Shown here piece after piece: positions 23,901-33,114 of a DNA stretch of 64,000 nucleotides. Within the stretch, counting starts at the first letter, position 1, and the number at the start of each line of letters is the position of its first letter. The stretch comes from Pomphorhynchus laevis (taxonomy: Eukaryota; Acanthocephala; Palaeacanthocephala; Echinorhynchida; Pomphorhynchidae). The stretch covers positions 434,001-498,000 of the forward strand of contig WNNJ02003665.1 in NCBI GenBank assembly GCA_012934845.2, read 5' to 3'. Under the pieces are notes generated by a model that did not search any database, was not told the DNA's origin, and worked only from the letters and a program-made list of their open reading frames with translations. The translations under genes were made by a program, and so were the position numbers.

Positions 23901-26900
23901 GAAGCTGGCTTATAAGACAACTTTGTCAGATAAATCAGTGGAAGTTGTAGGCAAGTACCGAAAAGCAAAGAGAGTCTCAGCTAGAGCAGTTACTGAAGCG
24001 AAGAAGGCGTCTTGACAGAAGTTTGGAGAGCATTTTGAACTTGATTATAGGTCAGCTTCAAAGATGTTCTGGAGGACGATTAGGAATCTTCGTGTTATAA
24101 AGTGGAAAACATATCAAACTGTCTATGACAAGAGAGGATCTATACTGACTGACATTGAAGAAATTCTTGGTTGTAAGAAATAGCATTTTAAGAGTCTCCT
24201 TAACACAATGGATATGCCTTCTTTTGTAGAAGTAGTGCCTTTAGAAACAACGGAAAAGCTCATATCTTTGAAAGAGGTCATTGCAGTTGTTAAAAAACTT
24301 CGTAATGACAAGACTTCGGGAGTAGACGAGATTCGACCTGAAGCTTTAAAGACTATTGACATTGTAGGCATGAAATGGCTAACACGGATCTTCAACGTTG
24401 CATTGAAGTCGGGCAAGGTTCCAGGTAAGTGGCGAACTGTAATGGTACCGATCTTTAAGAAAGGTGACCGAAGAGCATGTTCCAATTATCGGGGCATCAC
24501 TCTTCTCAGCCAAACTGGTAAGCTATTTGCTAGGATTCTTGAGTTAAGGATACGACCTATAGTTGAAAGACAGTTGCAAGAGGAACAATGCGGATTTCGT
24601 CCATGTCGTGGATCTACGGATCAGCTCTTTACTCTCTCAACTATCCTTGATCGGTCTTGGGAGTTCGCTCGACCGGTCTACATGTGTTTTGTAGATTTGG
24701 AGAATTGGAGAAGGCGTTTGACCGAGTTCCGCGAGAGATGTTGTGGGAGATACTAAGGGAATATAGAGTACTACACTATAGTTGTTGAGTACTAAGAGGG
24801 TATGGAATATCACGATAGCAGTCACCTATCGAAAATTCGTTTTTAATAAAAATTCAATTCTCTCCTTTAATCAGTTAATCATATATGTCATGCACACGTA
24901 CGACTTTTGTTGATAATCTACCTTGAGTAACACTAAAAAGGTAATGCTTAAAAATAAATATTTTGTTAAATAAAACAAAAACAGTCAGAAAAACAGAAAA
25001 TCATAACAATTTCATAAGTTGCATATAATTCTTCACGTCATAATATCAGCCATATAATTTTAAACTTCTTTAACATCTTCACGGCCTCAGGTCCAGAGAG
25101 ATATTAGCCCCCACCCAGCAGCACAAACACGCCGCCTTCCGACTGGACCATTCGGGGTCTCTAACTCCCTAAGAGTCTAGTCGAGGCGGACTATGGTCAG
25201 TAATCTCAAGATTAGGTACTTAGGAAATTTTAGTCTTTGTTCTGAGGAACGACCTTGTGAGAAGAAGACTAATCTCGAGATAGCCCAAGTACTCCAGAGG
25301 CGCACTTGGGTTATCCAATTCAAAGGATTTAAAAGTAAACGAAAAACACATATTAATATGAATATTGATTATACATATTCTCTATAGTCAATATGATTAA
25401 TATTAATATTAAAACTATTACAATAATTATTTAATTAAATATTATTATGTAATAATTTTACGAAAATCATTTCTCGAAATTGACATGGCCGCGTATGAGG
25501 TAGAAAATTTATTGAATTTTCGATTCCAGTTTGGAATCATCATCAGAAATTGTAAGTAGTTGTTTTCAAGGTAGTTTAAACTAGTTTAAATTATCTTGAA
25601 TAGTTTAAATTCAAGATAGTTTAACAAGATAGTTTAACAAATTCAAGATATTTTTAATAGTTTACAAATTTTTCTCGACGGTTACAGCGTCATTACAAAT
25701 TCAACTAAATAACAACAAATATTTTCGATAGCTAAATGCTATCATCATGATAAAATTATATAAAACAGTTTTAAACTTTTAGTAAACTTTTATTCTCTTC
25801 GTCAAAATCGAAATATCAGTTGACCGCCATAAAGTTTATGTGTACTCTAGTAGACATCAGTTAAGATCACATTTTATAATTCTGTTAGGCGATATAAAGT
25901 GGTCAAAACTCAGTAGAGTTTCGTAGCAACTTATTACTTAAACTATTACAATAATTATTTTATAAATATGAAAAATTATGTAAAATCATTTCTCGACGTT
26001 TACAGCGTCATTACAAATTCAACTAAATAACAACAAATATGCATATATATTTGTATATCTATTATATTTATATATAATATATATAATTATATATTATATT
26101 TTTATAATGATGCAATTTAAGGTAAATTGAAGGTGATTAAATATTGTAAGAACAGATAAATTAAAGTTAATCGACTTTAAAATAATTAAACGAGAGCTCA
26201 ATAACCGAAATTATAGATATTGATAGTTTTCGTCTCAAAAATAATATTGTTGAGTCTCAATGTAATATTTGAAATAATAATACCCGAAATGTCGATTACT
26301 CCGATTTTGCAAGAATTGAAACGTTTATATGAGTTTACTTTGGAAAGGGTTATTGTTTTCTCATACAAATCATTTAATAAAAGCAACTTCGGTGCCGTTT
26401 GTCAACGAAAATACTAAACCAATCTTATTTATTGAAGATTATTTAAATGGGAAGGGGGTAATTAAAATTAAACAATCAATTACTAAAACTTACGAAACAT
26501 ATGTAATTATCGGTTTGGCAAAAATGAGATAGACTCATTACAAAAGGGCAATGCACAGAAGACAATATTTCTCGTTCGCCGTAAACTAAAAGCTTGAAAT
26601 AACATCTAGCACGTTTTGATCCATTAACTATATATACTATTATTGATCTTATTCTTGTCAATAATGTCGAGTTTACGAACTATTTTCATTGCCAAAACTT
26701 CTTCAGGTCGTTCCTTTTTTCTACAAAGGTAGATCGTCCTAAGTACAAGAAAATAAATAAAATATTTGATCATTTTACAAACCCAAATGCGCCTCTACTG
26801 ATGTAGCCATATACATGAAAATCGCTTATGGTTGTTGATGAATCCTGTATAGAGTAAATGGTACATTTATGCTGAAATTATAGTCTTACTTTGAAATCAT

Positions 26901-26946
26901 CTGTTTGCAATGGGTCAAAATGAAAAATATCGCGACTGTCCGGCAT
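11982..26946 (-). CDS. MASTL: Greatwall/MASTL serine/threonine kinase, complete 12-exon gene
   Basis: AGC-family mitotic kinase. In known members it phosphorylates ENSA/ARPP19, which then inhibits PP2A-B55 and sustains mitosis. Exons on the minus strand: 26946-26890, 26844-26783, 26738-26638, 26585-26494, 21837-21698, 21647-21559, 20160-20063, 20012-19425, 18531-18324, 16463-16350, 14474-14382, 12121-11982. All junctions are GT-AG, phases agree throughout, and the lengths sum to 1782 nt (593 codons plus stop). The ATG has an in-frame TAA four codons upstream. Visible: glycine loop ISRGAFGTIYL (aa 34-44), LAMK lysine (K58), helix-C EREIL (E77), HRDIKPDN (150-157), DFG (170-172), [12 protein letters not shown] after [14 protein letters not shown] (463-473), AVDWWALG. 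The insert between DFG and GTPDY is about 290 residues, shorter than the roughly 500 of human MASTL, and splits the activation segment as the family requires. The C-terminal MPMFKYIDF...[13 protein letters not shown] tail is conserved. I see nothing broken. Confidence 0.93.
12122..14381 (-). mobile_element. PLE N-terminal fragments in Greatwall intron 11
   Basis: At least four tandemly placed, diverged copies (about 12720-12990, 13003-13130, 13480-13660, 13705-13910) share a core whose best frame (minus strand, 12720-12977) encodes [20 protein letters not shown] followed by LSKGYKYRL. The pattern HI.T.DL.IIEN..LR.L..KGP.FR lies just upstream of the RT in Penelope-like elements. The copies are short and broken. 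The rest of the intron is AT-rich. Confidence 0.6.
14636..14811. repeat. Palindromic element with inverted hammerhead-like motifs (Greatwall intron 10)
   Basis: Perfect outer arms of 34 nt (14636-14669 with 14778-14811, beginning TTATTGATAAATAATTATTG) enclose inner arms. On the plus strand CTGAAGA (14725) is followed by T, stem GCTAAC/GTTAGC and GAAA (14751), the layout of a hammerhead core with one extra U before stem II. The left arm carries an inverted, less perfect version (CTGAAGATGATG, then TTTAGCGAAA on the minus strand). The whole element is a foldback of about 176 bp. Confidence 0.7.
15785..15990. other. Intronic stretch with less AT-rich composition
   Basis: Within Greatwall intron 10. 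A minus-strand frame encodes [19 protein letters not shown] then [10 protein letters not shown]. It is not needed for the kinase, because exons 10 and 11 join in phase across it, and I recognise no family. It could be an old exon-like remnant or chance. Confidence 0.2.
17172..17222. repeat. Short palindrome related to the 55.3-kb element end
   Basis: CATTCTGATCTGGATATTTA and its partner around a perfect 16-nt palindrome GGATATTTAAATATCC, in Greatwall intron 9. The same terminus (CATTCTGATCTG) borders the palindromic element at 55.25 kb, so this may be a minimal derivative. Confidence 0.5.
18770..19090. mobile_element. PLE fragments: RT bit (minus) joined to a 3' tail (plus)
   Basis: In Greatwall intron 8. 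About 18775-18895 read on the minus strand matches the PLE block around the catalytic region (TTGATGATATATGTGC, then a NNFY-like stretch), eroded. About 18895-19090 on the plus strand matches the PLE 3' end, including TTTCATCAGAGGAAATA, CCCCGCTGCAATGTTG and CTGATAACATAGCAGTTCCT. The two pieces point in opposite directions, so this is a rearranged remnant. Confidence 0.6.
20300..20520. repeat. Low-complexity AAT-rich direct repeats
   Basis: In Greatwall intron 6, repeated AATTATTAAATTAATAAATA-type units, about 85 percent A+T. No function inferred. Confidence 0.6.
20866..20966. repeat. Imperfect inverted repeat, palindromic-element relic
   Basis: ATTTCGCATAAAAGCA near 20866 pairs with TGCTTTTATGTGAAAT near 20939-20954 in Greatwall intron 6. 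The right arm contains GCGAAGATGC, reminiscent of the GAAGATGC stretch in the 14.6- and 55.3-kb elements. Confidence 0.35.
22380..22640 (+). repeat. Two 5' UTR monomers of the LINE
   Basis: Monomer 1 (about 22388-22505) and monomer 2 (about 22520-22632) share CCAACGGC, GACGCAAAGGCA-like, TCTCCTTACAGTAGC and ATCATAAA-GGATAT motifs with about 15-20 percent divergence. Copy 2 at 45.4 kb holds only one such unit. Tandem 5' monomers often carry LINE promoters; that role here is inferred. Confidence 0.6.
22879..23747 (+). pseudogene. LINE endonuclease (APE-like) domain, copy 1
   Basis: From 22879 the frame reads [20 protein letters not shown], then [11 protein letters not shown]. After a frame change at about 23112 it continues (ORF 23118-23747) with VCAYALN (family VYAP), [16 protein letters not shown] (the GDFN metal-binding motif), [20 protein letters not shown] and LCIANTMF. 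Near the end the STDHYLVAI motif replaces the usual SDH-LV, and the stretch [20 protein letters not shown] occurs twice in frame. It would nick DNA to prime reverse transcription if active. The frame change and the missing RT palm mean this copy is dead. Confidence 0.8.
23462..23599 (+). repeat. Exact in-frame 69-bp tandem duplication in the LINE endonuclease
   Basis: Units 23462-23530 and 23531-23599 are identical over the full 69 bp, both starting ACTTTATGTTCTGGAAAC. This duplicates 23 residues covering the last endonuclease motif without shifting the frame. Identity of the units implies a recent event compared with the age of the copy. Confidence 0.9.
25080..25210. repeat. GC-richer dispersed repeat, copy 1
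   Basis: Shares CGCCGCCTTC, GGGTCTCT and GGCGGACTATGG-type runs with 63430-63570 over about 80 bp. It lies in Greatwall intron 4 after the LINE. No coding frame or Pol III box is clear; possibly a LINE 3' terminus or SINE. Confidence 0.5.
25440..25760 (-). repeat. Hammerhead-like motifs in Greatwall intron 4
   Basis: Two motifs on the minus strand. At 25546-25518: CTGATGA, T, stem GATTCC/GGAATC with an AAACT loop, then GAAA. At about 25752-25727: ATGATGA, TAGC...GCTAT with stem, then CGAAAA. The first is near-identical to 56066-56038. The surrounding phrase GCGTATGAGGTAGAAA is also shared with 56.0 kb, but the second arm of that palindrome is absent here. Confidence 0.6.
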
Positions 26947-27360
26947 TTGAAACGTTTATGTGTTAAAGTTAATGTCCAATTATATATTCAATCAGCCGCA
27001 TTACTTCCAATTAAAACTTGTACTTGCATACCAACAATTAAGTTTAATATTACAATCTAAATTTATTAAAAGAAAAATTATCCATGACAAAATTGGACTT
27101 ATTAAGCCATAATTTTCGAATCTCCACATTTTATTGTAATTTGAAAACGCTAGTTCTACCAACATCACGACAGATAATAATTCGAGCTCGTCTTTAAAAA
27201 TAATTTAATCTATTAATCGTTAATTAGTAGAATTAATCAATTAATTAATTATTATCAATAATTGATTAAAATCAAAGACAATATTGATGCTAATTTCTGT
27301 TGCTAACACATTCACACACATTCTATACAAGGTTTTTTGTAAAAAACAAACTTTAAAAAA
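26947..27360. other. Region upstream of the Greatwall start
   Basis: The 5' UTR and promoter of the minus-strand kinase should lie here. I see AT-rich DNA and no recognisable TATA or initiator arrangement, so I do not call a promoter. The stretch ATTAATTATT near 27240 is low complexity. Confidence 0.3.
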
Positions 27361-27795
27361 CATTACAAATCAAATCAGCTAACCGAGTCTACGTATTTAA
27401 TATAATTATAAAATAAACAAAACATAATAATGCTAAATCAAAATTTAATAATTAAATAATAAAATTAATAATTGTTATAAGATTTTTTATAATTTAAATC
27501 AAGTTAAAATAAAAAATTGAAATGTAAAATAAACGTCATTTTTATGAATTGACTAATAAATAACATACGTTGTTTCAGCCTAGAAATCAGATCATCTAAT
27601 TAAGTCTACTTAATTAAAAATGATGAAATTTAAATAATTAAATAATAAATAATTGTAAATAATAATAAATAATAAATAATTGTTATATAAGATTTTCTAT
27701 AATTTAAATCAAGTTAAAATAAAAAATTTAAATTTAAAATAAACGTCATTTTTATGAATTGACTAATAAATAACAGACGTTGTATCAGAATAATA
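27360..27795. repeat. Two tandem copies of the dispersed PLE-linked repeat
   Basis: Copies at about 27365-27570 and 27585-27790 begin CAAATCAGCTAACCGAGTCT or a diverged version and end AACGTCATTTTTATGAATTG then ACATACGTTG or ACAGACGTTG. The same sequence occurs at 10.2, 50.5 and (inverted) 42.9, 46.9, 54.0 and 54.4 kb, next to PLE 3' ends. Confidence 0.65.
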
Positions 27796-28639
27796 TTGCA
27801 ACTTTTAACGCTAGGCAAAGTTTCAGTCTTAATTCTTTCGTGTATTATTATTTTGAAAGTCAGATCTAGAATGTCTTTCTGCTCTTTTTTATTAAAAATA
27901 TATATTAAATATTAAATTTGATATTAATGATCTTTATATTTTAGAGTATCTTTATCGTGGTTGAAAGTAGACGGTATTGGCATTTGTCGAAAAATATAAG
28001 AATATATGAGACTATTTAATTAAATGGTAATTAAATTTATTGGGAAATTGTCAACATTTAAAAGTGACCAACTTAACATTATAATCAAATAGGCAATTAA
28101 CTATAAATCATTTTATCATCACATCTTTATGAATGATCGTGTTTCTGCGCTTATGGTATTGAGATCATCTTATTTCAATTATTTAAAAATTTCATTTAAA
28201 AAATTCGGATTAGTTTGAGTAACGTTAGTAAGTTGCATCAAAATTGAATTACATCAAAATATAACAAATTCCATGGATTTTGTGATCTAATTCCATGGTT
28301 TTGATCCATGGATCAAAACGTGATTTCAATTTGTTATTTTTGAGCAGGATCTATAAACATTAAGTTATTTTTATTTTGCTAGCTGCTGTTTGTATAGTAT
28401 AGTAGAAAACAAAACGTACAATTCGTTGATCATACAATTGTACCTTCTGCTTATAATAATCCTATCAATCATCACATTATGAATACGGGATTTTGAAGAA
28501 GGATCAATTGTATGTTTTATACAGGAAAAAATGTATTTTGAACAAGAAAAAATTATATAGACAAATGACCTACTTTTCCAGCCGATTTCTATTCTGATTA
28601 AAGGAATTGGGAAGACTAAACCGCATAAAATGACTCTAT

Positions 28640-28712
28640 GCTGTTTCGACTTTTGAGTCGCATCAGTAGGGACTGCTGCAACTGAATTGAAGTGCATCAT
28701 TCTTAGACAGCT
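28640..28712 (-). ncRNA. Hammerhead motif, family A, core mutated
   Basis: Same plan as 4383-4458 (AGCTGTC, stem I, core, stem II GACT/AGTC, GAAACAGC), but the core reads CTGATGC, changing A9, and stem I has lost several pairs. Probably inactive. Confidence 0.65.
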
Positions 28713-29359
28713 CAATGAGTCCTTCTAGTATACATCTATGTTCTAGGAATTAACACTGATGAGAGTATTCATCACGAATAAATCACTCACCAGGATCAAG
28801 ATACAACTAGACACAACTAGTTGAGTCTCCTCAGTAAGGGGCTGCTACACAACTGGATTGAAGTGCAACACTCCTAGATAGTTCAATAAGTTTTGTACAC
28901 ATCCATGTTTTAGGAATTAACACTAGTGAGAGTATTCATCATCAATAATTCACTCACCAGGACAAGCAAGTAGAATTTAAAAGCACTCTTATCGAGCGCA
29001 CATAAACCAAGCTCCTTCATTGCTGATGGTAATTAAACATATGACCACTTTTCCCGTCGATTTATATTCTGATTCAAAGGAATCGGCGAAACACAAAAAG
29101 CACAAACTAAGTTTATGCTGTTCGTGTCTCGAGTTTATGCTTTTTGAGTCACCCCGATTCGATCAATCAGAATATAAATAGGCGGGCAAAGTATTGCATT
29201 TATATCATTACCACCGGCAATGATGTAGTTTGGTGTATGCGCTCGATAAAAGTACTTTTAAATCCTACTTGTTAGGTCCTGGTGAGTTATTTATTCGTGA
29301 TAAATACTCTCATCAGTGTTAATTCCTAAATCATGGATGTATACTAGAAGGAGTCATTG

Positions 29360-29432
29360 AGCTGTCTAGGAGTGCTGCACTTCAATCTAGTTGCATCAGT
29401 CCCTACTGATAAGACTCAAAAGTCGAAACAGC
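29360..29432 (+). ncRNA. Hammerhead motif, family A, plus strand, core mutated
   Basis: AGCTGTC at 29360, stem I with CTAGGAGTGCTGCAC, CTGATAA (G8 changed), stem II GACTCAAAAGTC, and GAAACAGC ending at 29432. Helices II and III are intact; the G8 change should prevent cleavage. The same G8 change is in the 3666-3738 copy. Confidence 0.68.
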
Positions 29433-29484
29433 ATAGAGTCATTTTATGCGGTTTAGTCTTCCAGATTCATTCAATCAGAATAAA

Positions 29485-29660
29485 AATTGTATGTTTTGAA
29501 CAAGAACAAATTGTATGTTCTGAACAAGACAAATTGTATGTTTTGAACAAGACAAATTGTATGTTTTGAACAAAAACAAATTGTATGCTTTGAATAAGAA
29601 CAAATTGTATTCTGTACAAGAAAACATTGTATGTTTTGAACAACAACAAATTGTATGTTT
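29485..29660 (+). repeat. Minisatellite, about 24-bp unit, seven copies
   Basis: Repeats of ACAAATTGTATGTTTTGAAC with small changes. A single, non-amplified version of the unit is seen near 4250 and 28510 inside the family A repeat, so the array grew from family A sequence. Confidence 0.85.
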
Positions 29661-29735
29661 CGAAATTTTTTCCTGATGATGCTAGCAACAGCTAGCGAAA
29701 TTTAAAAACAAATTCGTGTTTTGTTAATCCTTCTG
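29655..29735 (+). ncRNA. Hammerhead-like motif, CUGAUGA-U-stem-GAAA type
   Basis: CTGATGA (29673-29679), T, perfect stem GCTAGC/GCTAGC with loop AACA, GAAA (29697-29700), then ATTT...AAAT that could form a 4-bp stem III. A diverged copy with the same flank (GTGTTTT-TAATCC-like) lies at 42055-42115. The extra U before stem II departs from the textbook core, so activity is uncertain. Confidence 0.5.
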
Positions 29736-29739
29736 TAAA

Positions 29740-32465
29740 ATTCAAAATTTCAAAAGATTACAATCAGTTATTTTTCATCAACACGTGGTCTTAAAGTGAG
29801 CTTTAATAAATCTGACATTAGAAATGTAGACATTCACAATTAAAAAATGACTTTCTGTTATAAATTTATTATTCAAATTAGTATTCTGCTAAAACAACTA
29901 GAAACTGTCTTTATCTCGTACTAAGTTAACATGAGTTCAACAGGAATCGCTATCCAATACAGAAACAAAAATTATACCGTAAAATAAATAGAATTTCCTC
30001 ACCTCAACTGAACTTTATTCTGCATTAATTTTGATAAATTAAAGCTGGAAACTAAAGGAAATGTTGATAAAGCAAACATTGAATATGACGTTCAATTTAA
30101 GTTCGTCTTTGAAACACAAATGGAGTGTTTAATAATAGCAAATGTCAAAACCAAGTTGTAGATTGTAAGACTAATTTAAACAAACGTTATTAATAAAATT
30201 TAAAAAATGCCTCAAATTTAAAATTTTTATATGATAAATAAATATTATATTTTATTTTATGAGGCATAATTTTGTTTATTTCAAAATTATGAATATATGT
30301 AAACAATATTTAGATGTTTTTTACATATAGTTCAATTAAAATATAATCGACTATGAAATTGCAATTTATGACAGATCTTATCTGCAATTTAGAAATTCAT
30401 GTAAATAGTGACAAAATTAATTTTAATTAAAAAATATATATATTTTTTGTCGAAATTTTACCGTAAACAGCTTGTTTAAAAATTATTTTAAAATCCAAAA
30501 TGCATAAAGAATAATTATTTAGAATTAAACATTGGTTTGAGTATTTATTAAACTTTTAATTAGTCAAACTTGACACATTAATTTTAATTAAAAAATATAT
30601 TTTTTTGTCAAAATTCTACCGTAAACAGCTTGTTTAAAAATTATTTAAAAATCCAAAATGCATGAAGAATAATTATTTAGAATTAAACATTGGTTTGAGT
30701 ATTCATTAAACTTTTAATTAGTCAAACTTGACACATTATTTTTTTGGATTAATGCATTTTTTATGAATAACATTTAAATCAATGAGAGTTTTTTTTTGAA
30801 AAAACAAAAGTGTGTTATTCTGGGCACCTGTGAAATTGAAAAAATAAAAAAATTAAAGAACTTGATGTCGATTCCATGGGCAATAAAACCGTAGCGCGTG
30901 TAAATGTCAAAGCCAAAAAATGCAAAAGCTGATAATTAAGATCATATTTCTTCAACTTATTGGACATTTAGATTTAATTTTCTGGTTATTCGGATAAGCA
31001 ACATCAAGATATTTAAGAAGGCAGTTATTACATGATTTGACAATAGTCATACATTCGAGCTGTTTACTCTTAGATGTGACAAACGTCGTCTTTTTATTTT
31101 ATGAACAGCTAAAGCGGTTACCGTGATTAATATCTTATCATTTAATAGATATTAAATATGTGCTAATATACGATACATACTAGCACAGTACACACATTTC
31201 GTATATTACATTGCATCTTGTCGACCATTACAACCCAATATGATAATAGGTCATTCTAATGATTTATATATCTCATATTTAATTTTATTTCAAGTCTTGC
31301 AAACTACATATCTATATATACATGTTTTATTGACATGGTAATGTAGACTTGTGAGATACATGTAGTTTGATAGATATGTAATTTGTATTAGATATCTATA
31401 GTGTATTACATACAAATCTATATTGTATTACATATATATTGAAGTATTAAGACAATATTTATTTATTCAGATATTGTATTGACTATTGCATTATTGTATT
31501 ATTGTATTTACTATATTGTATTACATATATTACATATATCATATTGTATTATATAGATATGTAGTTTATCTTACAAACTACATATGGATTTATGTTTTAT
31601 TGACATTGTAATGTTGTAATGTGGACTTGTGGGATACCGGAAAGCCCATTGTCATCAAGTATTATTAATGTGCTTTAAGAATACGACTGATATAGTTCAA
31701 TTAATGTGTTAAAAAAATGTATAATGTAAGGTCATTTATACTTATTGATTGTTCACTCGCCATATAAAAGTAGATAAAATTGAGTCAGCAAGGTGGTTTA
31801 TTTTGGCGACCTCTTCACAATTTGTTTTTAAACAAACCGTTTATAGGGCAAAAAATAAATATGTGGCAGTAATTGTGTGAGATTGTAATTGAATAAGAAT
31901 TAAGACACTGTTTTTAAAAAATACATTGAATTTTATCAAATTCTTAGAAGTCCATTAAATACAAAAACCCGATATAAAATCCAAATTCACTGTGTTCAAT
32001 ACTCTGTATAAAAACATTCGATTACATCTGTATAGTCGACTAAAATTACAGAAATAGGAAATCGGCAAGAGTGAGAAACACTTAAACACGAAATCGCGCG
32101 TTGACTAACTTTCTTGAAGTAAAGTATTAATGAAGGCGATATCTAGAACAACGAACAAATAACAACTACAGATGGCATTGTCAATGCGAAAGATGCAATT
32201 TAAAACACAACACCGAAGGTTTAAAATAAAATCTAGAATAAGAACTTGCAGCTCTTACTTTTAAATTTGTTTGAGACATTTTACATGAGAGAAAAACGGA
32301 GAGTAAATAACGTTAGACCGACGATCCTTCGCTGAAATTATATTTCATTCCTCTATTATACATCTGCATTCATACAAATAATTCATTTTGATTGAAAGAA
32401 CATGAAAAGCAGACATTGATGATTTTTATATAACGCTAATGTTAATCATTTCTATAATTATTAGC
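29740..32465. repeat. AT-rich region with tandem duplications, no gene
   Basis: Holds a roughly 160-bp direct duplication (units near 30418 and 30578, each with TTACCGTAAACAGCTTG or a close variant) and a region at 31290-31635 with diverged repeats of ATGTTTTATTGACAT and GGACTTGTGGGATAC. No coding frames of note. 31640-32465 shows nothing recognisable. Confidence 0.55.
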
Positions 32466-32469
32466 TTGG

Positions 32470-33060
32470 GATTTTGATCGATTTATATTTATAGATACGA
32501 CATCATCACGACGTTAAGTTAGCCAAAGCTAAAACATGATGCATGCTATCAAAAATTGCTTTCTGGGGATAACTCCATCTTCGCTTAAGCTGCTACTCAA
32601 CTCGTTAGTGCGACCAATACTTGATTATTACTATCCATCTTGTTTTACATGTACACGAATTGAACTGAATGCTCTCGATGAGATTCTTGACCGCATCGCG
32701 CGTATATGCCCAAACTAGCAATTTACCTTATCCTAAGAGACTTAAAGTGAGCGCCATATTGGACATTAATGTGAGATTACTGATTATCGACTTGGTTGCA
32801 ACGTAGAAATTATTGCACAAATTTGATGGATATTCTTCAAATATTATAGCGTGTTATGATAATCGATCCAACATACATTATTCGATGACAATTTTTAAGC
32901 AACATACATGAAAACTATCGCCTGTCACAAGATTGTCCAGATGCGTGGTTAATGTGTGGAATAGTCTTCCTGAGTATGTTGTTGTCTCTACAACACTAAT
33001 TTTATTTAAGAATGGATTGGGAACATGCCTGGAACAAATGGATGATATCAAGAAACTATC
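32470..33060 (+). mobile_element. LINE RT tail fragment
   Basis: The plus strand encodes MMHAIKNCFLGITPSSLKLL, then LNSLVRPILDYYYPSCFTCT and LDEILDRIARICPN, resembling the L..SL-VRPILEY-PVW and Q-R-R RT-tail blocks of CR1/Jockey-type LINEs. It runs into the 3' end of the L2-like copy that follows. Broken and 5' truncated. Confidence 0.55.
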
Positions 33061-33114
33061 TTATCCCTGATTTTTTAACTCTATTACATTTTGTTTTAAA
33101 AAAGGATTTATTTT

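Larger units (their letters stand above)
22206..24775 (+). mobile_element. APE-type LINE, copy 1, inserted in Greatwall intron 4
   Basis: It lies antisense to the host gene. The 5' region (22206-22640) has two diverged copies of a roughly 125-bp monomer. A basic N-terminal frame follows (22658-22870, [19 protein letters not shown]). The endonuclease occupies about 22879-23747 and the RT N-terminal half 24208-24775 ([62 protein letters not shown]). Sequence stops before the YADD block, so the 3' third is missing. The RT resembles a LINE type abundant in fish ([17 protein letters not shown]); I do not assign the clade. A second copy lies inverted at 43.1-45.5 kb. Confidence 0.85.
28375..29480. 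repeat. Family A hammerhead-bearing repeat, locus 2
   Basis: The left half (28375-29060) matches 4130-4800 in the same orientation and has a ribozyme unit on the minus strand plus a degenerate tandem partner near 28830-28895. An imperfect palindrome near 29110 follows, and the right half repeats the element in inverse orientation, with a ribozyme unit on the plus strand (29360-29432). The two outer units thus point away from each other. An ATG-led frame across 28371-28715 and another at 29357-29569 are readings through ribozyme sequence. Confidence 0.75.

Noticed and set aside
26198-26417. Overlapping open frames just 3' of Greatwall exon 4
   Set aside because: They lie in intron 4. Neither strand shows kinase or other family motifs, and the exon phases close without them.
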